A stretch of 64,000 nt of DNA from Caldilineaceae bacterium (GCA_022842065.1 JALHQH010000040.1:46624-110623); one strand, 5' to 3'. Positions 8,657 to 18,616 are shown, counted from the first letter of the stretch. The notes: a model not told the origin generated them from the sequence alone. A program made the numbers and translations.

Positions 8657-9598
8657 TCAGGCGCTATGGCGAAAAAAAAGATAGGTACCCCGTTGCAACA
8701 GATTGCGTGACAGCGGCATTAGTAAATTTTTTAATAGCGGTTTGGGGAGTCGCCAGTTGGTGGCAAAGGCATATTGCACTGTCAGCGGAAGCTGCACCTC
8801 GCGCAGCCCTGCGCACGCGGCCATTTTTTGCAGGGTCACCCGTTTAAAACAGTTGATATGTTCCAACGGACTAACCGCATTGAGCGAATTTTTGCTCCCC
8901 TTCGGCGCGGCCCAATCCATTACCACTAGTCGGCGTTTGAGATCCTCGCCATTGGGCACGCTGATTTTGAGTAATCCACCTGGTTTTAGGGCACGCTGCA
9001 ACTGTTGCAGCGTCACTAAGGGTGCGGGCAGATGTTCAAAGACCTGCTCTGTGTTAATAAAATCAAATTGCTGTTGGGCCAATTCCGCCTCACTGATCAC
9101 TTTGACGCCATGGGCCTGGGCATAGGCAATGCGCGCCGGCGAAAGCTCGGTGCCATAGGCATCACAACCAAAGGCTTTGGCCATGCGCGCCCACTTGCCC
9201 CAGCCCATGCCAAAATCCAAAAAGGCCAGTTGGTGGGGGCTCTTCCCCAAAAAGGCCATCACCTGCATGATCTCCTGTGCATCGCGGCTATGATAGGCCA
9301 GGGTATCGCTCTGCTGGTGGCGGGCAAAGACGGTCTGCGGGTCGATCCACCGTTCATAGAGCCGTTCCATCAACGCATCATCCGGGATCTGCTGTTGATA
9401 GACCAATTCGCAGTTGGCACACTCGACCAGAATAAAGGTCGCGCCCTGTAGATATTCATACTCAATGCCCTGTCCAACGGCGGCGTAGGCCGCGGTCAAA
9501 TAGGCGCGCAGGGCCGGATCCGCATAGTCACAGCGATAGCGTTCGGTCCCCGCTGGGGCATGGCAACTGGGGCAGCGCGTTCGTTCAATAAAGGGCAT
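8657..9598 (-). CDS. SAM methyltransferase with N-terminal zinc-ribbon-like Cys motifs
   Basis: This 313-aa protein starts with RCPSCHAPAG and later CANCELVYQQ (near residue 61), paired CxxC motifs that suggest a small metal-binding module. The methyltransferase core follows: AFLDFGMGWGKWARMAKAFG as motif I (near residue 125), then FINTEQVFEHLPAPLVTL and LKPGGLLKISVPNGED. Such zinc-ribbon/methyltransferase fusions are frequent in sugar-modification clusters. It lies 12 bp downstream of the AsnB-like gene. A deoxysugar or glycan O/C-methyltransferase is likely, but the substrate is not visible. Confidence 0.85.
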   Translation of the reverse strand: MPFIERTRCPSCHAPAGTERYRCDYADPALRAYLTAAYAAVGQGIEYEYLQGATFILVECANCELVYQQQIPDDALMERLYERWIDPQTVFARHQQSDTLAYHSRDAQEIMQVMAFLGKSPHQLAFLDFGMGWGKWARMAKAFGCDAYGTELSPARIAYAQAHGVKVISEAELAQQQFDFINTEQVFEHLPAPLVTLQQLQRALKPGGLLKISVPNGEDLKRRLVVMDWAAPKGSKNSLNAVSPLEHINCFKRVTLQKMAACAGLREVQLPLTVQYAFATNWRLPKPLLKNLLMPLSRNLLQRGTYLFFRHSA

Positions 9599-9610
9599 CG
9601 GGTTACTCTT

Positions 9611-11602
9611 TCAATTCTGCCAGACTTGCAACCAAGTTTCCAGGTTGATCAACCGCCACAGCAGGCTGCGGTTGGGTTTGTGTTCCTTGCGCAGCGCAGC
9701 TAACTGGTGGCGGACAGCCGCTAAATCAACATACGCACCACTGCGCGCACCATCGGCAAACCAAGGTGCTCCTCCTGCGAGCAGCGTAGTAAACCACTCC
9801 TCTTGTGGAGTCTCAAAGCCGATCTTATCTTTGCGCCAGACAATCTCGTCCGGCAAGCGCTGCTCGGCTGCCTTGCGCAGGATCCACTTGGTCCAGCCCT
9901 GGCGAATGCGCAGCGCGGCCGCGTGTTGAAAGGTAAATTCCATCAGCCGGTAATCGAGAAAAGGGACGCGCGCCTCAATGCTATGGGCCATTGAATTGCG
10001 ATCTTCATAGCGCAACAGCTCGGGCAGTGCCACCAAAATGTTAAAGTGCAGGTGCTCATTCATTGTGGCGGCCCGTTGGTAGGGAAAGTGCTCGTTGAGC
10101 GTATCGCGCCATTGGGCCGCAAAGGCCGGCTGCAAGAGGCGCGGTGCCAGCCCTTGTTGCCAGCCACGCTGCTGGAATTGCCGCATTTGGGCGTCGGGCA
10201 ACTGGGCTAGGAATAACTGTCTGAGTAAACTTTTCTTGGCCAGGCCTGTCGTCGCGCCAATCACCCCCATCTCCGCCCACAAGTGACCGAGCTGGGTAGG
10301 CTTTAACCACTGTTGGAGATAAACGCCAAAGGGGCGATAACCGGCCAGCGCTTCATCCGCGCCCTGCCCATCGAGGAGTACTGTGATCCCAGCTTCATGC
10401 GCCTTTTGCATGACACACCACTGGGCAAAGGGGCTGGGGGAGAGCACCGGCTCATCCTGATGCCAGACAAATTGTTGCAATTCGGTTTGCAACTGCGCCC
10501 CGGTTGGAAAGGTAAAGTGCCCCACGACCTGGGGTAGATGGTCAAGCACTTTTTCAATATAGACCCGCTCATTGTGGCGGCCGGCGGTGGCATAGACTGC
10601 GCTAAAGGTCTGTTGCTGACCAGTGGGAAAGTTGACACGGTTGCTACCCTCACTCGTCAACAGCTGATTGATGGTGGCGGTAATTGCCGATGAATCGAGC
10701 CCACCGCTCAAACAAGTGCCAATTGGTACGTCGGCGCGCAACCGTAACCGCACCGCGTCGGTAAAGTGTGCGCGGTAAGCAGCGATCAACTCCGCTTCGG
10801 TATAAACGGGGTTATCACGCGGCTCGACCGGCAATGCCCAGTAGCGCGCTACCTGGAGCGCGTTGTGGGTAATGGTCAGTTGGTGACCAGGCGGCAGGCT
10901 CGAGACATTGGCAAAGAAGGTTTCAGCCTGTTGCGGGTTGGGCAATAGATTGGCCAGCAGGTAGCGATAGACCATCTTTTCATTAGGCTGAAAGGGTACC
11001 CCATGTGCCCCCACCAGCGCCTTGATCTCAGAGCCAAAGCTAAACTGCCCATTGTAGTCGCTGTAATAGAGCGGTTTAATCCCAAAGCGATCACGCGCCA
11101 GAAAGAGCGTCTGGTTCTGGGTATCCCAAATCGCCAATGCCCACATGCCGTTAAAACGTGCCAATGCGGCCGCCCCCCACGCTTGATAGGCGGCCAGAAT
11201 CACTTCCGTATCACTCCCCGAGCGAAAGGTGTAGCCATTGCCCATCAATTCCTGGCGCAGCTCCAAGTAATTGTAGACCTCGCCATTATAGACGATCCAA
11301 TAGCGCCCATCCTGGCTCTGCATCGGCTGATGGCCGGCGCTGGAGAGATCCAGAATTGCCAGGCGCCGAAAGCCAAAGGCAAAGTCAAATTGTTCACCCG
11401 CAAAGGTCGTGAGCGGGGGCAAGTTCAACCCTGCGTTGCGCTCGCTATCGGCACAAGGTTCGATCCGCCCTTGCGCCGTGTTGATCAGCAGGTAGCCGGC
11501 ATCATCTGGGCCACGATGGCGCAGGCGTTGGGTCGCTGTCTGTAATGAGTGTAAATTAACCGCAGTGCGGTCGCGCTGCCAAAAGCCGACAATGCCACAC
11601 AT
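9611..11602 (-). CDS. asnB: Asparagine synthase (glutamine-hydrolysing)-type amidotransferase
   Basis: This full-length 663-aa AsnB-type protein has Cys2 (MCGIVGFW) as the N-terminal glutaminase nucleophile. RHRGPDD, VYNGEVYNY and GSDTEVILAAY mark the GATase2 domain. The synthetase domain has the PP-loop SGGLDSS near residues 297-303 and GQGADEALAGYRPF further on. The family makes Asn from Asp, Gln and ATP. In O-antigen clusters, relatives instead convert sugar uronic acids to uronamides (WbpS of Pseudomonas is such a case). Its place among the glycosyltransferases of a predicted uronic-acid glycan makes that role plausible, but this is inference. Confidence 0.92.
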   Translation of the reverse strand: MCGIVGFWQRDRTAVNLHSLQTATQRLRHRGPDDAGYLLINTAQGRIEPCADSERNAGLNLPPLTTFAGEQFDFAFGFRRLAILDLSSAGHQPMQSQDGRYWIVYNGEVYNYLELRQELMGNGYTFRSGSDTEVILAAYQAWGAAALARFNGMWALAIWDTQNQTLFLARDRFGIKPLYYSDYNGQFSFGSEIKALVGAHGVPFQPNEKMVYRYLLANLLPNPQQAETFFANVSSLPPGHQLTITHNALQVARYWALPVEPRDNPVYTEAELIAAYRAHFTDAVRLRLRADVPIGTCLSGGLDSSAITATINQLLTSEGSNRVNFPTGQQQTFSAVYATAGRHNERVYIEKVLDHLPQVVGHFTFPTGAQLQTELQQFVWHQDEPVLSPSPFAQWCVMQKAHEAGITVLLDGQGADEALAGYRPFGVYLQQWLKPTQLGHLWAEMGVIGATTGLAKKSLLRQLFLAQLPDAQMRQFQQRGWQQGLAPRLLQPAFAAQWRDTLNEHFPYQRAATMNEHLHFNILVALPELLRYEDRNSMAHSIEARVPFLDYRLMEFTFQHAAALRIRQGWTKWILRKAAEQRLPDEIVWRKDKIGFETPQEEWFTTLLAGGAPWFADGARSGAYVDLAAVRHQLAALRKEHKPNRSLLWRLINLETWLQVWQN

Positions 11603-11608
11603 AAAAAT

Positions 11609-12844
11609 TTAAGCCTTGTTGAGTAAACGGTCATAAAGCTGGACAACTTTGCCCAGTTCGCCGGCTGCATTTAGTGCTGTGGCCGCGACGCGCGCATTAC
11701 GCTGCATTGCGCGCCATGTGGCGGTCGTCGTCTGATTGAGCGTGGCCGCGATCGCTTCCGCCGCAAAAGAAGGGGCAACGACCCCACAGTGATATTGCTC
11801 GATCAGCTTGGCCATCGAGGGCGAAGGGCCGGCACAGATCGCCAACCCGGCCCCGATACTCTCGAAAAATTTATTGGGCAGCGCCATCTGATCATTAAAA
11901 CTCTGGGGCGGCAGCAGCGTAAAGCCGATATCATATTCGGCAATGCGCGGCACAATCGCTTCCGGTGCCACCGGCGGATGAAAGAAAACCCGGCCAGGGG
12001 CAATGCGATCCCCTAAGGCTTTGAGTTCATCCCCATAGGGGGAAGGCATGAGCATAAAGTGAAGCGTATAGCGCTGATCGGCGAGGGCGAGGGCCTCGAG
12101 CATTACCTCTGGTTTGCGAAATTTGGAGGCCGCACCATGATGGCTGATACGCAAATGGTCGTCATTGTGCGCCCGTTCGGGTATCGGCACATATTCTGGT
12201 GCGTTGAGGACAACCAGGGGTTGTATGCCAAATTCCTGGGCGTAGCGTTCGGCAATCGGCCCAGCTACCGTAATCGTTGCATCGGCGCGCGGCGCATATT
12301 TGTGGATAACGTTGCGTAACATTGGTTCGTGAAGCCACCAATCCGCCCGACTCTCGAACTCCAAGGGGGCATACTCGTGCAGATCGATGACCAGGCGCGC
12401 CCCATCCCGTTGCGCCAACTTGGCGGCTAACGACATGGTATGCCAATCATTGGCATGATAGGCATCGTGGCGCAGGGCCGTTAACGCCTGGATCTGCTTC
12501 ATCAAGGGCCAACGCAGTGAGTAGCCGGCATCATAGGCTCCTGGGATAACCCGGCCCAGGTAGAGTGAACTGCGATAGGCCACCTTGGCGGCTTCCAGCG
12601 GCAACCGTTGGAAAAAGAGATCAAACTTTCCTTCATTCATGGCCGTTTTGATGGTCGCAAACGAGGCCATTTCCGGCAACTGAATCCAGCGTACTGTCGG
12701 CTCATTGGCCCAGCGCGGGTGCGGCGGCCCATAGCCGACCACCGTCAGATCGTAATAGGGTTGCAAATATTGAATCTGCCGCAGCACACGACCATCGCGG
12801 GCAATCGGCGAGAGGGAGATAATGCAGATCGACTTCCTAGTCAT
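11609..12844 (-). CDS. Glycosyltransferase (GT4-like)
   Basis: This 411-aa protein begins ICIISLSPIARDGRVLRQIQ, the N-terminal loop of a GT4-like family. DLHEYAPLEFESRADW follows, and the C-terminal half has LPNKFFESIGAGLAICAGPS, the donor-site region with the conserved Glu. It ends 6 bp before the AsnB-like gene and lies 119 bp after the flippase gene. It probably transfers one sugar of the repeat unit. I see no signal peptide or membrane helix. Confidence 0.85.
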   Translation of the reverse strand: MTRKSICIISLSPIARDGRVLRQIQYLQPYYDLTVVGYGPPHPRWANEPTVRWIQLPEMASFATIKTAMNEGKFDLFFQRLPLEAAKVAYRSSLYLGRVIPGAYDAGYSLRWPLMKQIQALTALRHDAYHANDWHTMSLAAKLAQRDGARLVIDLHEYAPLEFESRADWWLHEPMLRNVIHKYAPRADATITVAGPIAERYAQEFGIQPLVVLNAPEYVPIPERAHNDDHLRISHHGAASKFRKPEVMLEALALADQRYTLHFMLMPSPYGDELKALGDRIAPGRVFFHPPVAPEAIVPRIAEYDIGFTLLPPQSFNDQMALPNKFFESIGAGLAICAGPSPSMAKLIEQYHCGVVAPSFAAEAIAATLNQTTTATWRAMQRNARVAATALNAAGELGKVVQLYDRLLNKA

Positions 12845-12963
12845 CTTCAGCTGCTCTCTACATTTCTATCTAATGGGTGGCTCTCCTGTTGTGGCCAGGG
12901 AACAATCCGCCCATCACAGTTAATTTTGCAAAACACGACAATGACCAGGCGTGGTTGGGGCCA

Positions 12964-14262
12964 TTACCCCAAATCCGGCGCGCTTGCGGTCGTCGCGGCG
13001 GCATTGGTGCGCCGACTGACAATCTGATAAAAGATAATGGCTAAGACAAAGGTAATGCTATAGGCAATGCTTGATGCAATCCCCGCCCCTAAGATGCCCA
13101 TGCGCGGAATCAGCAGCAAGTCAAAGATCACCGTGAGTACCAGCGCTGTGCCGGCGTTGATCGAATTGTAGTGTGGATAGCCGCGCCCGGCGATATCGTT
13201 GGTTAAGACGCGGGCTGAGCCCAACAGAATCACCCCTGGTAGGAGTGCCAACAAGGGCCAGTAGGCCGCATCAAACTCAATACTATAGAGCAGGTTAATC
13301 ATTGGCCGGCCGACCACGGCCAGACCAAGAGCCGCCACCGTCGAAAGGGCCAGGGTGAGCCGAAAGACACGCGGGGTAAAACGATTCATCTCGCGGCCCG
13401 ATGTTGCGGCGGCTTTGGGAAAGATGACAAAGCCAACTGCATTGGGAAAGTACCAAACCAGTTCGGCCAATTTCGTGCCGACACCATAGATCCCGACGCT
13501 GCCAACGCCCAAGAAATAGTTGACAATGAAAACATCCAAGCGGTAGTTAAAGAAGTGCATAATATTACCGATATGCCCACGCAGGCCAAACCCTAACGTT
13601 GCCTGCACCACTTCGGTATTCCACTTTGGCATAAAGCTGGCACCTTGACGGTGGAGCAGGATACACATGGCAACCACAATGACCCCATTGGTAATCAACG
13701 CGGCATAGACCGCCCCGGTGACCCCCTGATTGAAGGTCAAGACAAAGAGCAGGGTTAAGCACAAATTGAGCAGGCCATTGCCCAGCGAGATCAGATTAAC
13801 GGTAAAGATTTGTTGAAGTCCCTGTAGCAAGGCGTTCAAGTAGCCTTGAAGTAAATTGATGGGCAATCCCGTCAGCGCAATTAGCACTAGCGGTAGCGAT
13901 ACACCGGGCACAATCAATTCCAGCCAGTGCATCGTCACTGCAAGCCAAACCAGCAACCCCCCCAACACGCTAAAGAGCAAGGTAAAAAGCATGGCATTGG
14001 CCGTGAGCTGTGCCAGGCTAAAACGTTGCGCACCAATGTAGCGCACATTGGCCACACCGATGCCGCTACTCAAAAAGAGACCAAGTAGAGAAGGAACCAA
14101 GGTTACTAGCTGTAAGATTCCTTTGCCTTCTGTGCCCAAGACGCGTGCAATCAGCGCCGCATTGACGATTGATAAAATCAGCAAGACAACTTGAATCAAG
14201 AAGGTGCTGCTGACATTTTGGATGAAGCGGCTTGGATGCCTGAGCCGGGCAATAAGGGTCAT
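12964..14262 (-). CDS. Oligosaccharide flippase (Wzx/RfbX-like)
   Basis: This 432-aa protein is almost entirely hydrophobic, with about twelve predicted transmembrane helices. It opens FLIQVVLLILSIVNAALIAR VLGTEGKG, the typical Wzx/MATE-like N terminus. ANVRYIGAQ, NLLQGYLNALLQGLQQ and NYRLDVFIVNYFLGVGSVGI are family-like segments. It would flip the undecaprenyl-linked repeat unit across the membrane, after which the Wzy-like protein at the left edge would polymerise it. It lies 9 bp after a methyltransferase gene in the same operon. Confidence 0.92.
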   Translation of the reverse strand: MTLIARLRHPSRFIQNVSSTFLIQVVLLILSIVNAALIARVLGTEGKGILQLVTLVPSLLGLFLSSGIGVANVRYIGAQRFSLAQLTANAMLFTLLFSVLGGLLVWLAVTMHWLELIVPGVSLPLVLIALTGLPINLLQGYLNALLQGLQQIFTVNLISLGNGLLNLCLTLLFVLTFNQGVTGAVYAALITNGVIVVAMCILLHRQGASFMPKWNTEVVQATLGFGLRGHIGNIMHFFNYRLDVFIVNYFLGVGSVGIYGVGTKLAELVWYFPNAVGFVIFPKAAATSGREMNRFTPRVFRLTLALSTVAALGLAVVGRPMINLLYSIEFDAAYWPLLALLPGVILLGSARVLTNDIAGRGYPHYNSINAGTALVLTVIFDLLLIPRMGILGAGIASSIAYSITFVLAIIFYQIVSRRTNAAATTASAPDLG

Positions 14263-14271
14263 AATTGCAAG

Positions 14272-15120
14272 CTACACTGTTTCTTTAGATGGGGCCGCTG
14301 CTTTAGATTTGGCCACGACGATGAGTCCGTCACCCCAAAAGGGTGTACGCCCATATAAGAAAGCTGCCAGCAGACGACGCGGCAACGCACGCGCGTAGCT
14401 TGCCAATGTGCCGTGTGTCGGCGACCCAGCCGCACTGTCTAGCGGTACTTCTGCCCCGGTTGCTGCACGCTGCGGCGTAACCGCCGTTGCTGGCGTGGCG
14501 GCTTGCCGCCGAAAGTATTTCTGAAATCGTTGTGGTAAAAGATTAGATTTATGGAACGAATACATGTAGACTTGTTCAATCTCAAAATTGTTTTTCTTAA
14601 AGAGATTGGTAATCGTTAAATAGGAAAACCAGTAGTTGTGATCTGGGTGTACATATTCAATGCCGCGTAAAAGCCACAACAAGGTATCGATCCGAAAGGC
14701 ATTCGGCACGGAAACGACTAGCTTGGTATGGCCTGGAATCATGAGCTGCTGGACTGCTTGAAAAAAGAGCCCGGGATTTTGTAAGTGCTCGACGACTTCG
14801 CCGGCTAAAATGATATCAAATTCGACACCCTTTAATTCCGTACATTGATCGAGATAGCAGGCGTCGCCTTCGACTAGATTTTGAAAACCCTCACCGCGCA
14901 GAAAGTCAAGCCCCGTCCCATCAATATCAAAGCCCCATAGCTCTTTGGTGACTTTTGCCAACTTTTGATGTAAGAGCAATCCTTGGGCAAAGCGTTCATC
15001 GAGAAGACCAGTATCCACACAGCCTAGATGCAAGACTCGTTGATCACGCGAGATATCGATCAAAAAGTCTTGTCTTCCAAAAAGGAGCGGGACTTTGGGC
15101 AAAGTCAGATAAGGGTTCAT
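14272..15120 (-). CDS. Class I SAM-dependent methyltransferase
   Basis: The protein is 282 aa from the ATG at 15120, which makes an ATGA overlap with the previous gene. A GTG three codons upstream is also open. Motif I is degenerate (RVLHLGCVDTGLLDERFA). FDIDGTGLDFL, IILAGEVVEHLQNPGLFF and KLVVSVPNAFR follow. The C-terminal 60 residues are Ala/Thr/Pro-rich and then hydrophobic (LLAAFLYGRTPFWGDGLIVV). It sits between a GT4 gene and the flippase, so it may methylate the growing glycan. The acceptor is unknown. Confidence 0.83.
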   Translation of the reverse strand: MNPYLTLPKVPLLFGRQDFLIDISRDQRVLHLGCVDTGLLDERFAQGLLLHQKLAKVTKELWGFDIDGTGLDFLRGEGFQNLVEGDACYLDQCTELKGVEFDIILAGEVVEHLQNPGLFFQAVQQLMIPGHTKLVVSVPNAFRIDTLLWLLRGIEYVHPDHNYWFSYLTITNLFKKNNFEIEQVYMYSFHKSNLLPQRFQKYFRRQAATPATAVTPQRAATGAEVPLDSAAGSPTHGTLASYARALPRRLLAAFLYGRTPFWGDGLIVVAKSKAAAPSKETV

Positions 15121-16304
15121 GCGATGCACTCCCGATAAATTTCATCCAACTGCCGGCCAACTGCGGCATAGTTATAACGCTGGCGGGCAGTGGTGGTAAG
15201 TTTTGTACGATCATAGGTTGGGTAACGATCAAGCATACGGTTGAGTATTTCTCTCAAACTGTCCGCGTTGGCTGGGATAGCAAGTAGGCCAATCTCATCG
15301 GAGTTGACGATCTCGGGGATCCCACCGGTTTGAGTCGATACAATCGGCAGGCCCGATGCCATTGCTTCCACGAGGACACAGGGCATATTGTCCCAGATGC
15401 TCGGCAAAACAAAGATATGGGCATTGCGCATCTTTTCGGCCACTTCCGCTTTGCTGCGGCTCCCTAAGAAATGGACTTGGCCAGTGAGGCCGAGTGTCTG
15501 CGCCTGTTGCTCATAGGTGACGCGCTCCGGCCCATCGCCAATGATGGAGAGCTGCCAATCCGTGCGCTGTTGCTGCAATTGGGCCAGTGCATCGAGTAGA
15601 TAGTTAATGCCTTTGACATGTGTCGGGGGCATGGTGGCAACACAGAGTAGTTGTTTCTGCCCAGCCGGTGATTGGTTACCCATTGCTGGATAAAAGAGAT
15701 CGCTATCTACCACGTTGGGGACAATCTGAAAGCGCGCCTGCATGCCATACTGTTCAATACCCGCTTGTAAGGCTGCGCTTACCGGCAACACCTTATCGGC
15801 TAAGCGAAAGGCCGTCCTGGCTTCGAACAAGTCCAACTTGCCCAGCATGCGTCGTGGAATGGCGCTGTGTTGTTCGGTCACCACCACGGGGATCTTATAG
15901 ATTTTGCCAAGCAAAACAGCGGGTAATGCCACCCGATGGATGTGGGCATGGATAAGATCCGGTCGAAATCCCTCCTGAGCGAGCCGTTGAAATGCCTTCA
16001 GGAAGGCACTATAGCGAACAAAATAGGATGTTCTGGGCACGCGCGATGGTCGATACTCTAATCTATAGGTTGGGAACTGTGCCGGATCGTCGAGCGTTGG
16101 GATCGGTGCCAATTGCCACCAATGGGGCAACTGTGTGTTGCGGTTATTATAATGAATGACCACTACATCATTATACAGATTGGCTGCCTTGGCATGTTCC
16201 TGGACAAAAATACCCCCATAAGGATTGGCCATTGTCGGATACCAAGCGGTGATGAATAGCACCTTGAGCCGTTGGTTAGTTGAACGATTGGTGTGCATTG
16301 CCAT
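15117..16304 (-). CDS. Glycosyltransferase family 4 protein
   Basis: This 395-aa protein has VLFITAWYPTMANPYGGIFV at the N terminus, typical of GT4 enzymes. DLIHAHIHRVALPAVLLGK and TEQHSAI follow, and IGDGPERVTYEQQAQTLGL opens the donor-domain helices. The E-x7-E region reads DNMPCVLVEAMASGLPIV, with Asp in the first acidic position. It is separated from the WbpI-type epimerase gene by 3 bp and may use the di-acetylated uronic acid donor made by its neighbours. That donor assignment is a guess from position. Confidence 0.9.
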   Translation of the reverse strand: MAMHTNRSTNQRLKVLFITAWYPTMANPYGGIFVQEHAKAANLYNDVVVIHYNNRNTQLPHWWQLAPIPTLDDPAQFPTYRLEYRPSRVPRTSYFVRYSAFLKAFQRLAQEGFRPDLIHAHIHRVALPAVLLGKIYKIPVVVTEQHSAIPRRMLGKLDLFEARTAFRLADKVLPVSAALQAGIEQYGMQARFQIVPNVVDSDLFYPAMGNQSPAGQKQLLCVATMPPTHVKGINYLLDALAQLQQQRTDWQLSIIGDGPERVTYEQQAQTLGLTGQVHFLGSRSKAEVAEKMRNAHIFVLPSIWDNMPCVLVEAMASGLPIVSTQTGGIPEIVNSDEIGLLAIPANADSLREILNRMLDRYPTYDRTKLTTTARQRYNYAAVGRQLDEIYRECIA

Positions 16305-16307
16305 GAA

Positions 16308-17408
16308 TTAATCTCGACGATCCTGATTGACTGCCTTGGCCCCAGTTAAGTGTTGTACAATCTGCGTTGCTGCTTGTCCACTGCCAAAAAGTTTCGGCGG
16401 CGGCGTCTGTGGCCAGCGCCGGCTGTTGACTGCCCACAAAATCGCGGCATAATCGGTGCCTGCTAGCACATTCCAGCCACTTGTCACGGTCTCGACCCAC
16501 TCTGTCTCTGGCCGCAAAGTGATACAGGGCACGGCAAAGAAATAGGCCTCCTTTTGCATCCCCCCAGAATCGGTCAGCAAGAGCCGGGTATTCTGCAGCA
16601 ACATGAGCATATCCAGGTAGCCGACTGGCTCGATCAAGTGGATATTGGCCATTGCCCCCGCTGATTGATCTAGCCCTAATTCGGCAATCTTTTTGCGTGT
16701 GCGTGGGTGAACTGGAAAGATCACCGGTTCATCCACCGCGCGCAAGGCGTCCAGAATGCGCTTTAACTGCGCCGGCTCGTCGGTATTATACGGACGATGG
16801 ACCGTGGCCAGCAGATAACCTTGGGCGGTCAGCGCTAATTGGTCCAGGATCGTTGACTGTTGGTTGGCCAGCGCACTAAAGGCCAATACCGCATCATACA
16901 TCGTATCACCAACCAAGTGGACATGCTTGGTGATCCCTTCCTTTGCCAGCAGATCGACCGCCGTCTGCGTGGGGCAAAAGAGTAGATCGGCACAATGATC
17001 GGTCAAGATCCGGTTATGCTCTTCGGGCATGGTGCGGTTAAAGGAACGCAACCCGGCTTCAACGTGGGCTACCGGGATCTGCAATTTAACCGCCGCCAGC
17101 GCACCAGCCAAGGTCGAATTGGTATCGCCATAGACGAGCACCCAATCCGGCTGCTCGGCTTGCATCACTTCTTCTAGCCGGATTAACATCTGGCCAGTCT
17201 GCTGACCGTGGGTCCCGGATCCGATCGCCAGATTGCAATCCGGCTGGGGAATTTGCAATTCGTCAAAGAAGATCTGCGACATATTGTGATCATAGTGCTG
17301 CCCGGTGTGGACCAGCCATTCGGTATGGCCGGCCGCACGTAGCGCTTTGCTGACCGGGGCTGCCTTAATAAATTGAGGGCGCGCCCCCACGATCGTGAGA
17401 ATCTTCAT
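16308..17408 (-). CDS. wbpI: UDP-GlcNAc 2-epimerase family, WbpI-type (UDP-GlcNAc3NAcA 2-epimerase)
   Basis: The protein is 366 aa from the ATG at 17408 (MKILTIVGARPQFIKAAPVS); the open frame extends 9 codons upstream, into the gene in front. VHTGQHYDHNMSQIFFDEL, VYGDTNSTLAGALAAVKL, HVEAGLRSFNRTMPEEHNR and LLTDSGGMQKEAYF are the non-hydrolysing epimerase signatures. WecB makes UDP-ManNAc, while WbpI inverts C2 of UDP-2,3-diacetamido-glucuronate. Three other Wbp-type genes directly upstream point to the WbpI role. Local wording such as MPEEHNRILTD-CADLLFCPT is also WbpI-like. WecB function cannot be excluded by sequence alone. Confidence 0.88.
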   Translation of the reverse strand: MKILTIVGARPQFIKAAPVSKALRAAGHTEWLVHTGQHYDHNMSQIFFDELQIPQPDCNLAIGSGTHGQQTGQMLIRLEEVMQAEQPDWVLVYGDTNSTLAGALAAVKLQIPVAHVEAGLRSFNRTMPEEHNRILTDHCADLLFCPTQTAVDLLAKEGITKHVHLVGDTMYDAVLAFSALANQQSTILDQLALTAQGYLLATVHRPYNTDEPAQLKRILDALRAVDEPVIFPVHPRTRKKIAELGLDQSAGAMANIHLIEPVGYLDMLMLLQNTRLLLTDSGGMQKEAYFFAVPCITLRPETEWVETVTSGWNVLAGTDYAAILWAVNSRRWPQTPPPKLFGSGQAATQIVQHLTGAKAVNQDRRD

Positions 17409-17412
17409 TGAT

Positions 17413-18570
17413 CTACTTATCGTAAAAACGAGCAATAGTTTCGACGACCGTCCGCAACATGGCTTCGGTCAATTCTGGGTAAATCGGAATTGCCAGCGTT
17501 TCATTCGCCGCTGCCTCACTTGCGGGAAAATCACCCTGGTGATAACCCAGGTCAGTAAAACATTCTTGCAGGTGCATTGGTACAGGATAATAGATCTCAG
17601 TGCCGATCTCATGTTGCTTCAGGTGGGCCATCAATGCATCCCGCGCTTTCGTGCGGATCACGAATTGGTTGTAGATGTGACGCATCTGCGGTAGCTCAAC
17701 CGGTAGCCTGATCACTTCCGTCAAACCCATCTCGGCAAAGAGCTGCCGATAGATCGCTGCGTTGCGTTGGCGGCCGGCGGTCCACTGATCCAAATAGGGC
17801 AACTTAACGCGCAGCACGGCGGCCTGCAGGGCATCAAGGCGGAAGTTACCCCCCACAAATTTATGGTAATATTTGGGCTTGGCCCCATGCCCGCGCAAAA
17901 TGGTGAGTTGCTCGGCCAGGGCGCTGTCGTTGGTGACGACCATCCCGCCATCGCCAAAACCACCCAGATTCTTGGATGGGAAAAAGCTGAAACAGCCCAT
18001 CTGCCCAATCGAGCCGGCCCGCCGCCCCTGGTCTTCCGAGCCAATCGCCTGGGCTGCATCTTCAATCACTGGCAGCCCGTGGCGTGCAGCGACTGCCATA
18101 ATCGGGTCCATCGGTGCCATCTGCCCGTAGAGATGGACCGGCATAATTGCCCGTGTGCGCGGCGTGATCGCCGCTTCAAGCGCGGCCGGATCAATGTTGT
18201 AGGTGGCGGGGTCGATATCGACAAAGACGGCTTTGGCCCCCAAGCGCGCGACACAGCCGGCGGTGGCAAAGAAAGTGTAGGGCGTCGTGAGCACTTCATC
18301 ACCAGGCCCAATATTGAGCGCCATCAAGGCGACCAGCAAGGCGTCGGTGCCGGAAGAGACCCCAATCCCATAACGGCATTGGGAATAGGCCGCCACTTCC
18401 TCTTCCAATGCCTTGACTTCGGGGCCAAGGATAAAATATTGCGATTCGGCCACCCGATCCATGGCCGCACGGGTCTCCTCGCGAATGGTCGCGTATTGGG
18501 CTTTCAGGTCAAGCAGGGGAACGGCCTTACTCTGCTCTTTTGGTGAAGTTACTGTCGCTGTATTTGTCAT
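17413..18570 (-). CDS. wbpE: DegT/DnrJ/EryC1 sugar aminotransferase, WbpE-type
   Basis: The 385-aa PLP enzyme starts at the ATG at 18570; an upstream open stretch of 53 codons overlaps the neighbouring gene and is not used here. The N terminus has [16 protein letters not shown], then [16 protein letters not shown] and [15 protein letters not shown]. The Schiff-base Lys is K200 in [15 protein letters not shown]. It would aminate C3 of the 3-keto sugar made by the WbpB-type dehydrogenase, using glutamate. It is 4 bp from the epimerase gene and follows the acetyltransferase gene. Confidence 0.92.
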   Translation of the reverse strand: MTNTATVTSPKEQSKAVPLLDLKAQYATIREETRAAMDRVAESQYFILGPEVKALEEEVAAYSQCRYGIGVSSGTDALLVALMALNIGPGDEVLTTPYTFFATAGCVARLGAKAVFVDIDPATYNIDPAALEAAITPRTRAIMPVHLYGQMAPMDPIMAVAARHGLPVIEDAAQAIGSEDQGRRAGSIGQMGCFSFFPSKNLGGFGDGGMVVTNDSALAEQLTILRGHGAKPKYYHKFVGGNFRLDALQAAVLRVKLPYLDQWTAGRQRNAAIYRQLFAEMGLTEVIRLPVELPQMRHIYNQFVIRTKARDALMAHLKQHEIGTEIYYPVPMHLQECFTDLGYHQGDFPASEAAANETLAIPIYPELTEAMLRTVVETIARFYDK

Positions 18571-18616
18571 AATATTTTTCTGATCATTCGTACAAACAAT
18601 GGATAAAATTAATTGT

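Noticed and set aside
17767..18546. 259-aa plus-strand open frame
   Set aside because: It lies antisense to the aminotransferase gene with its K200 Schiff-base motif; no protein-like features of its own.
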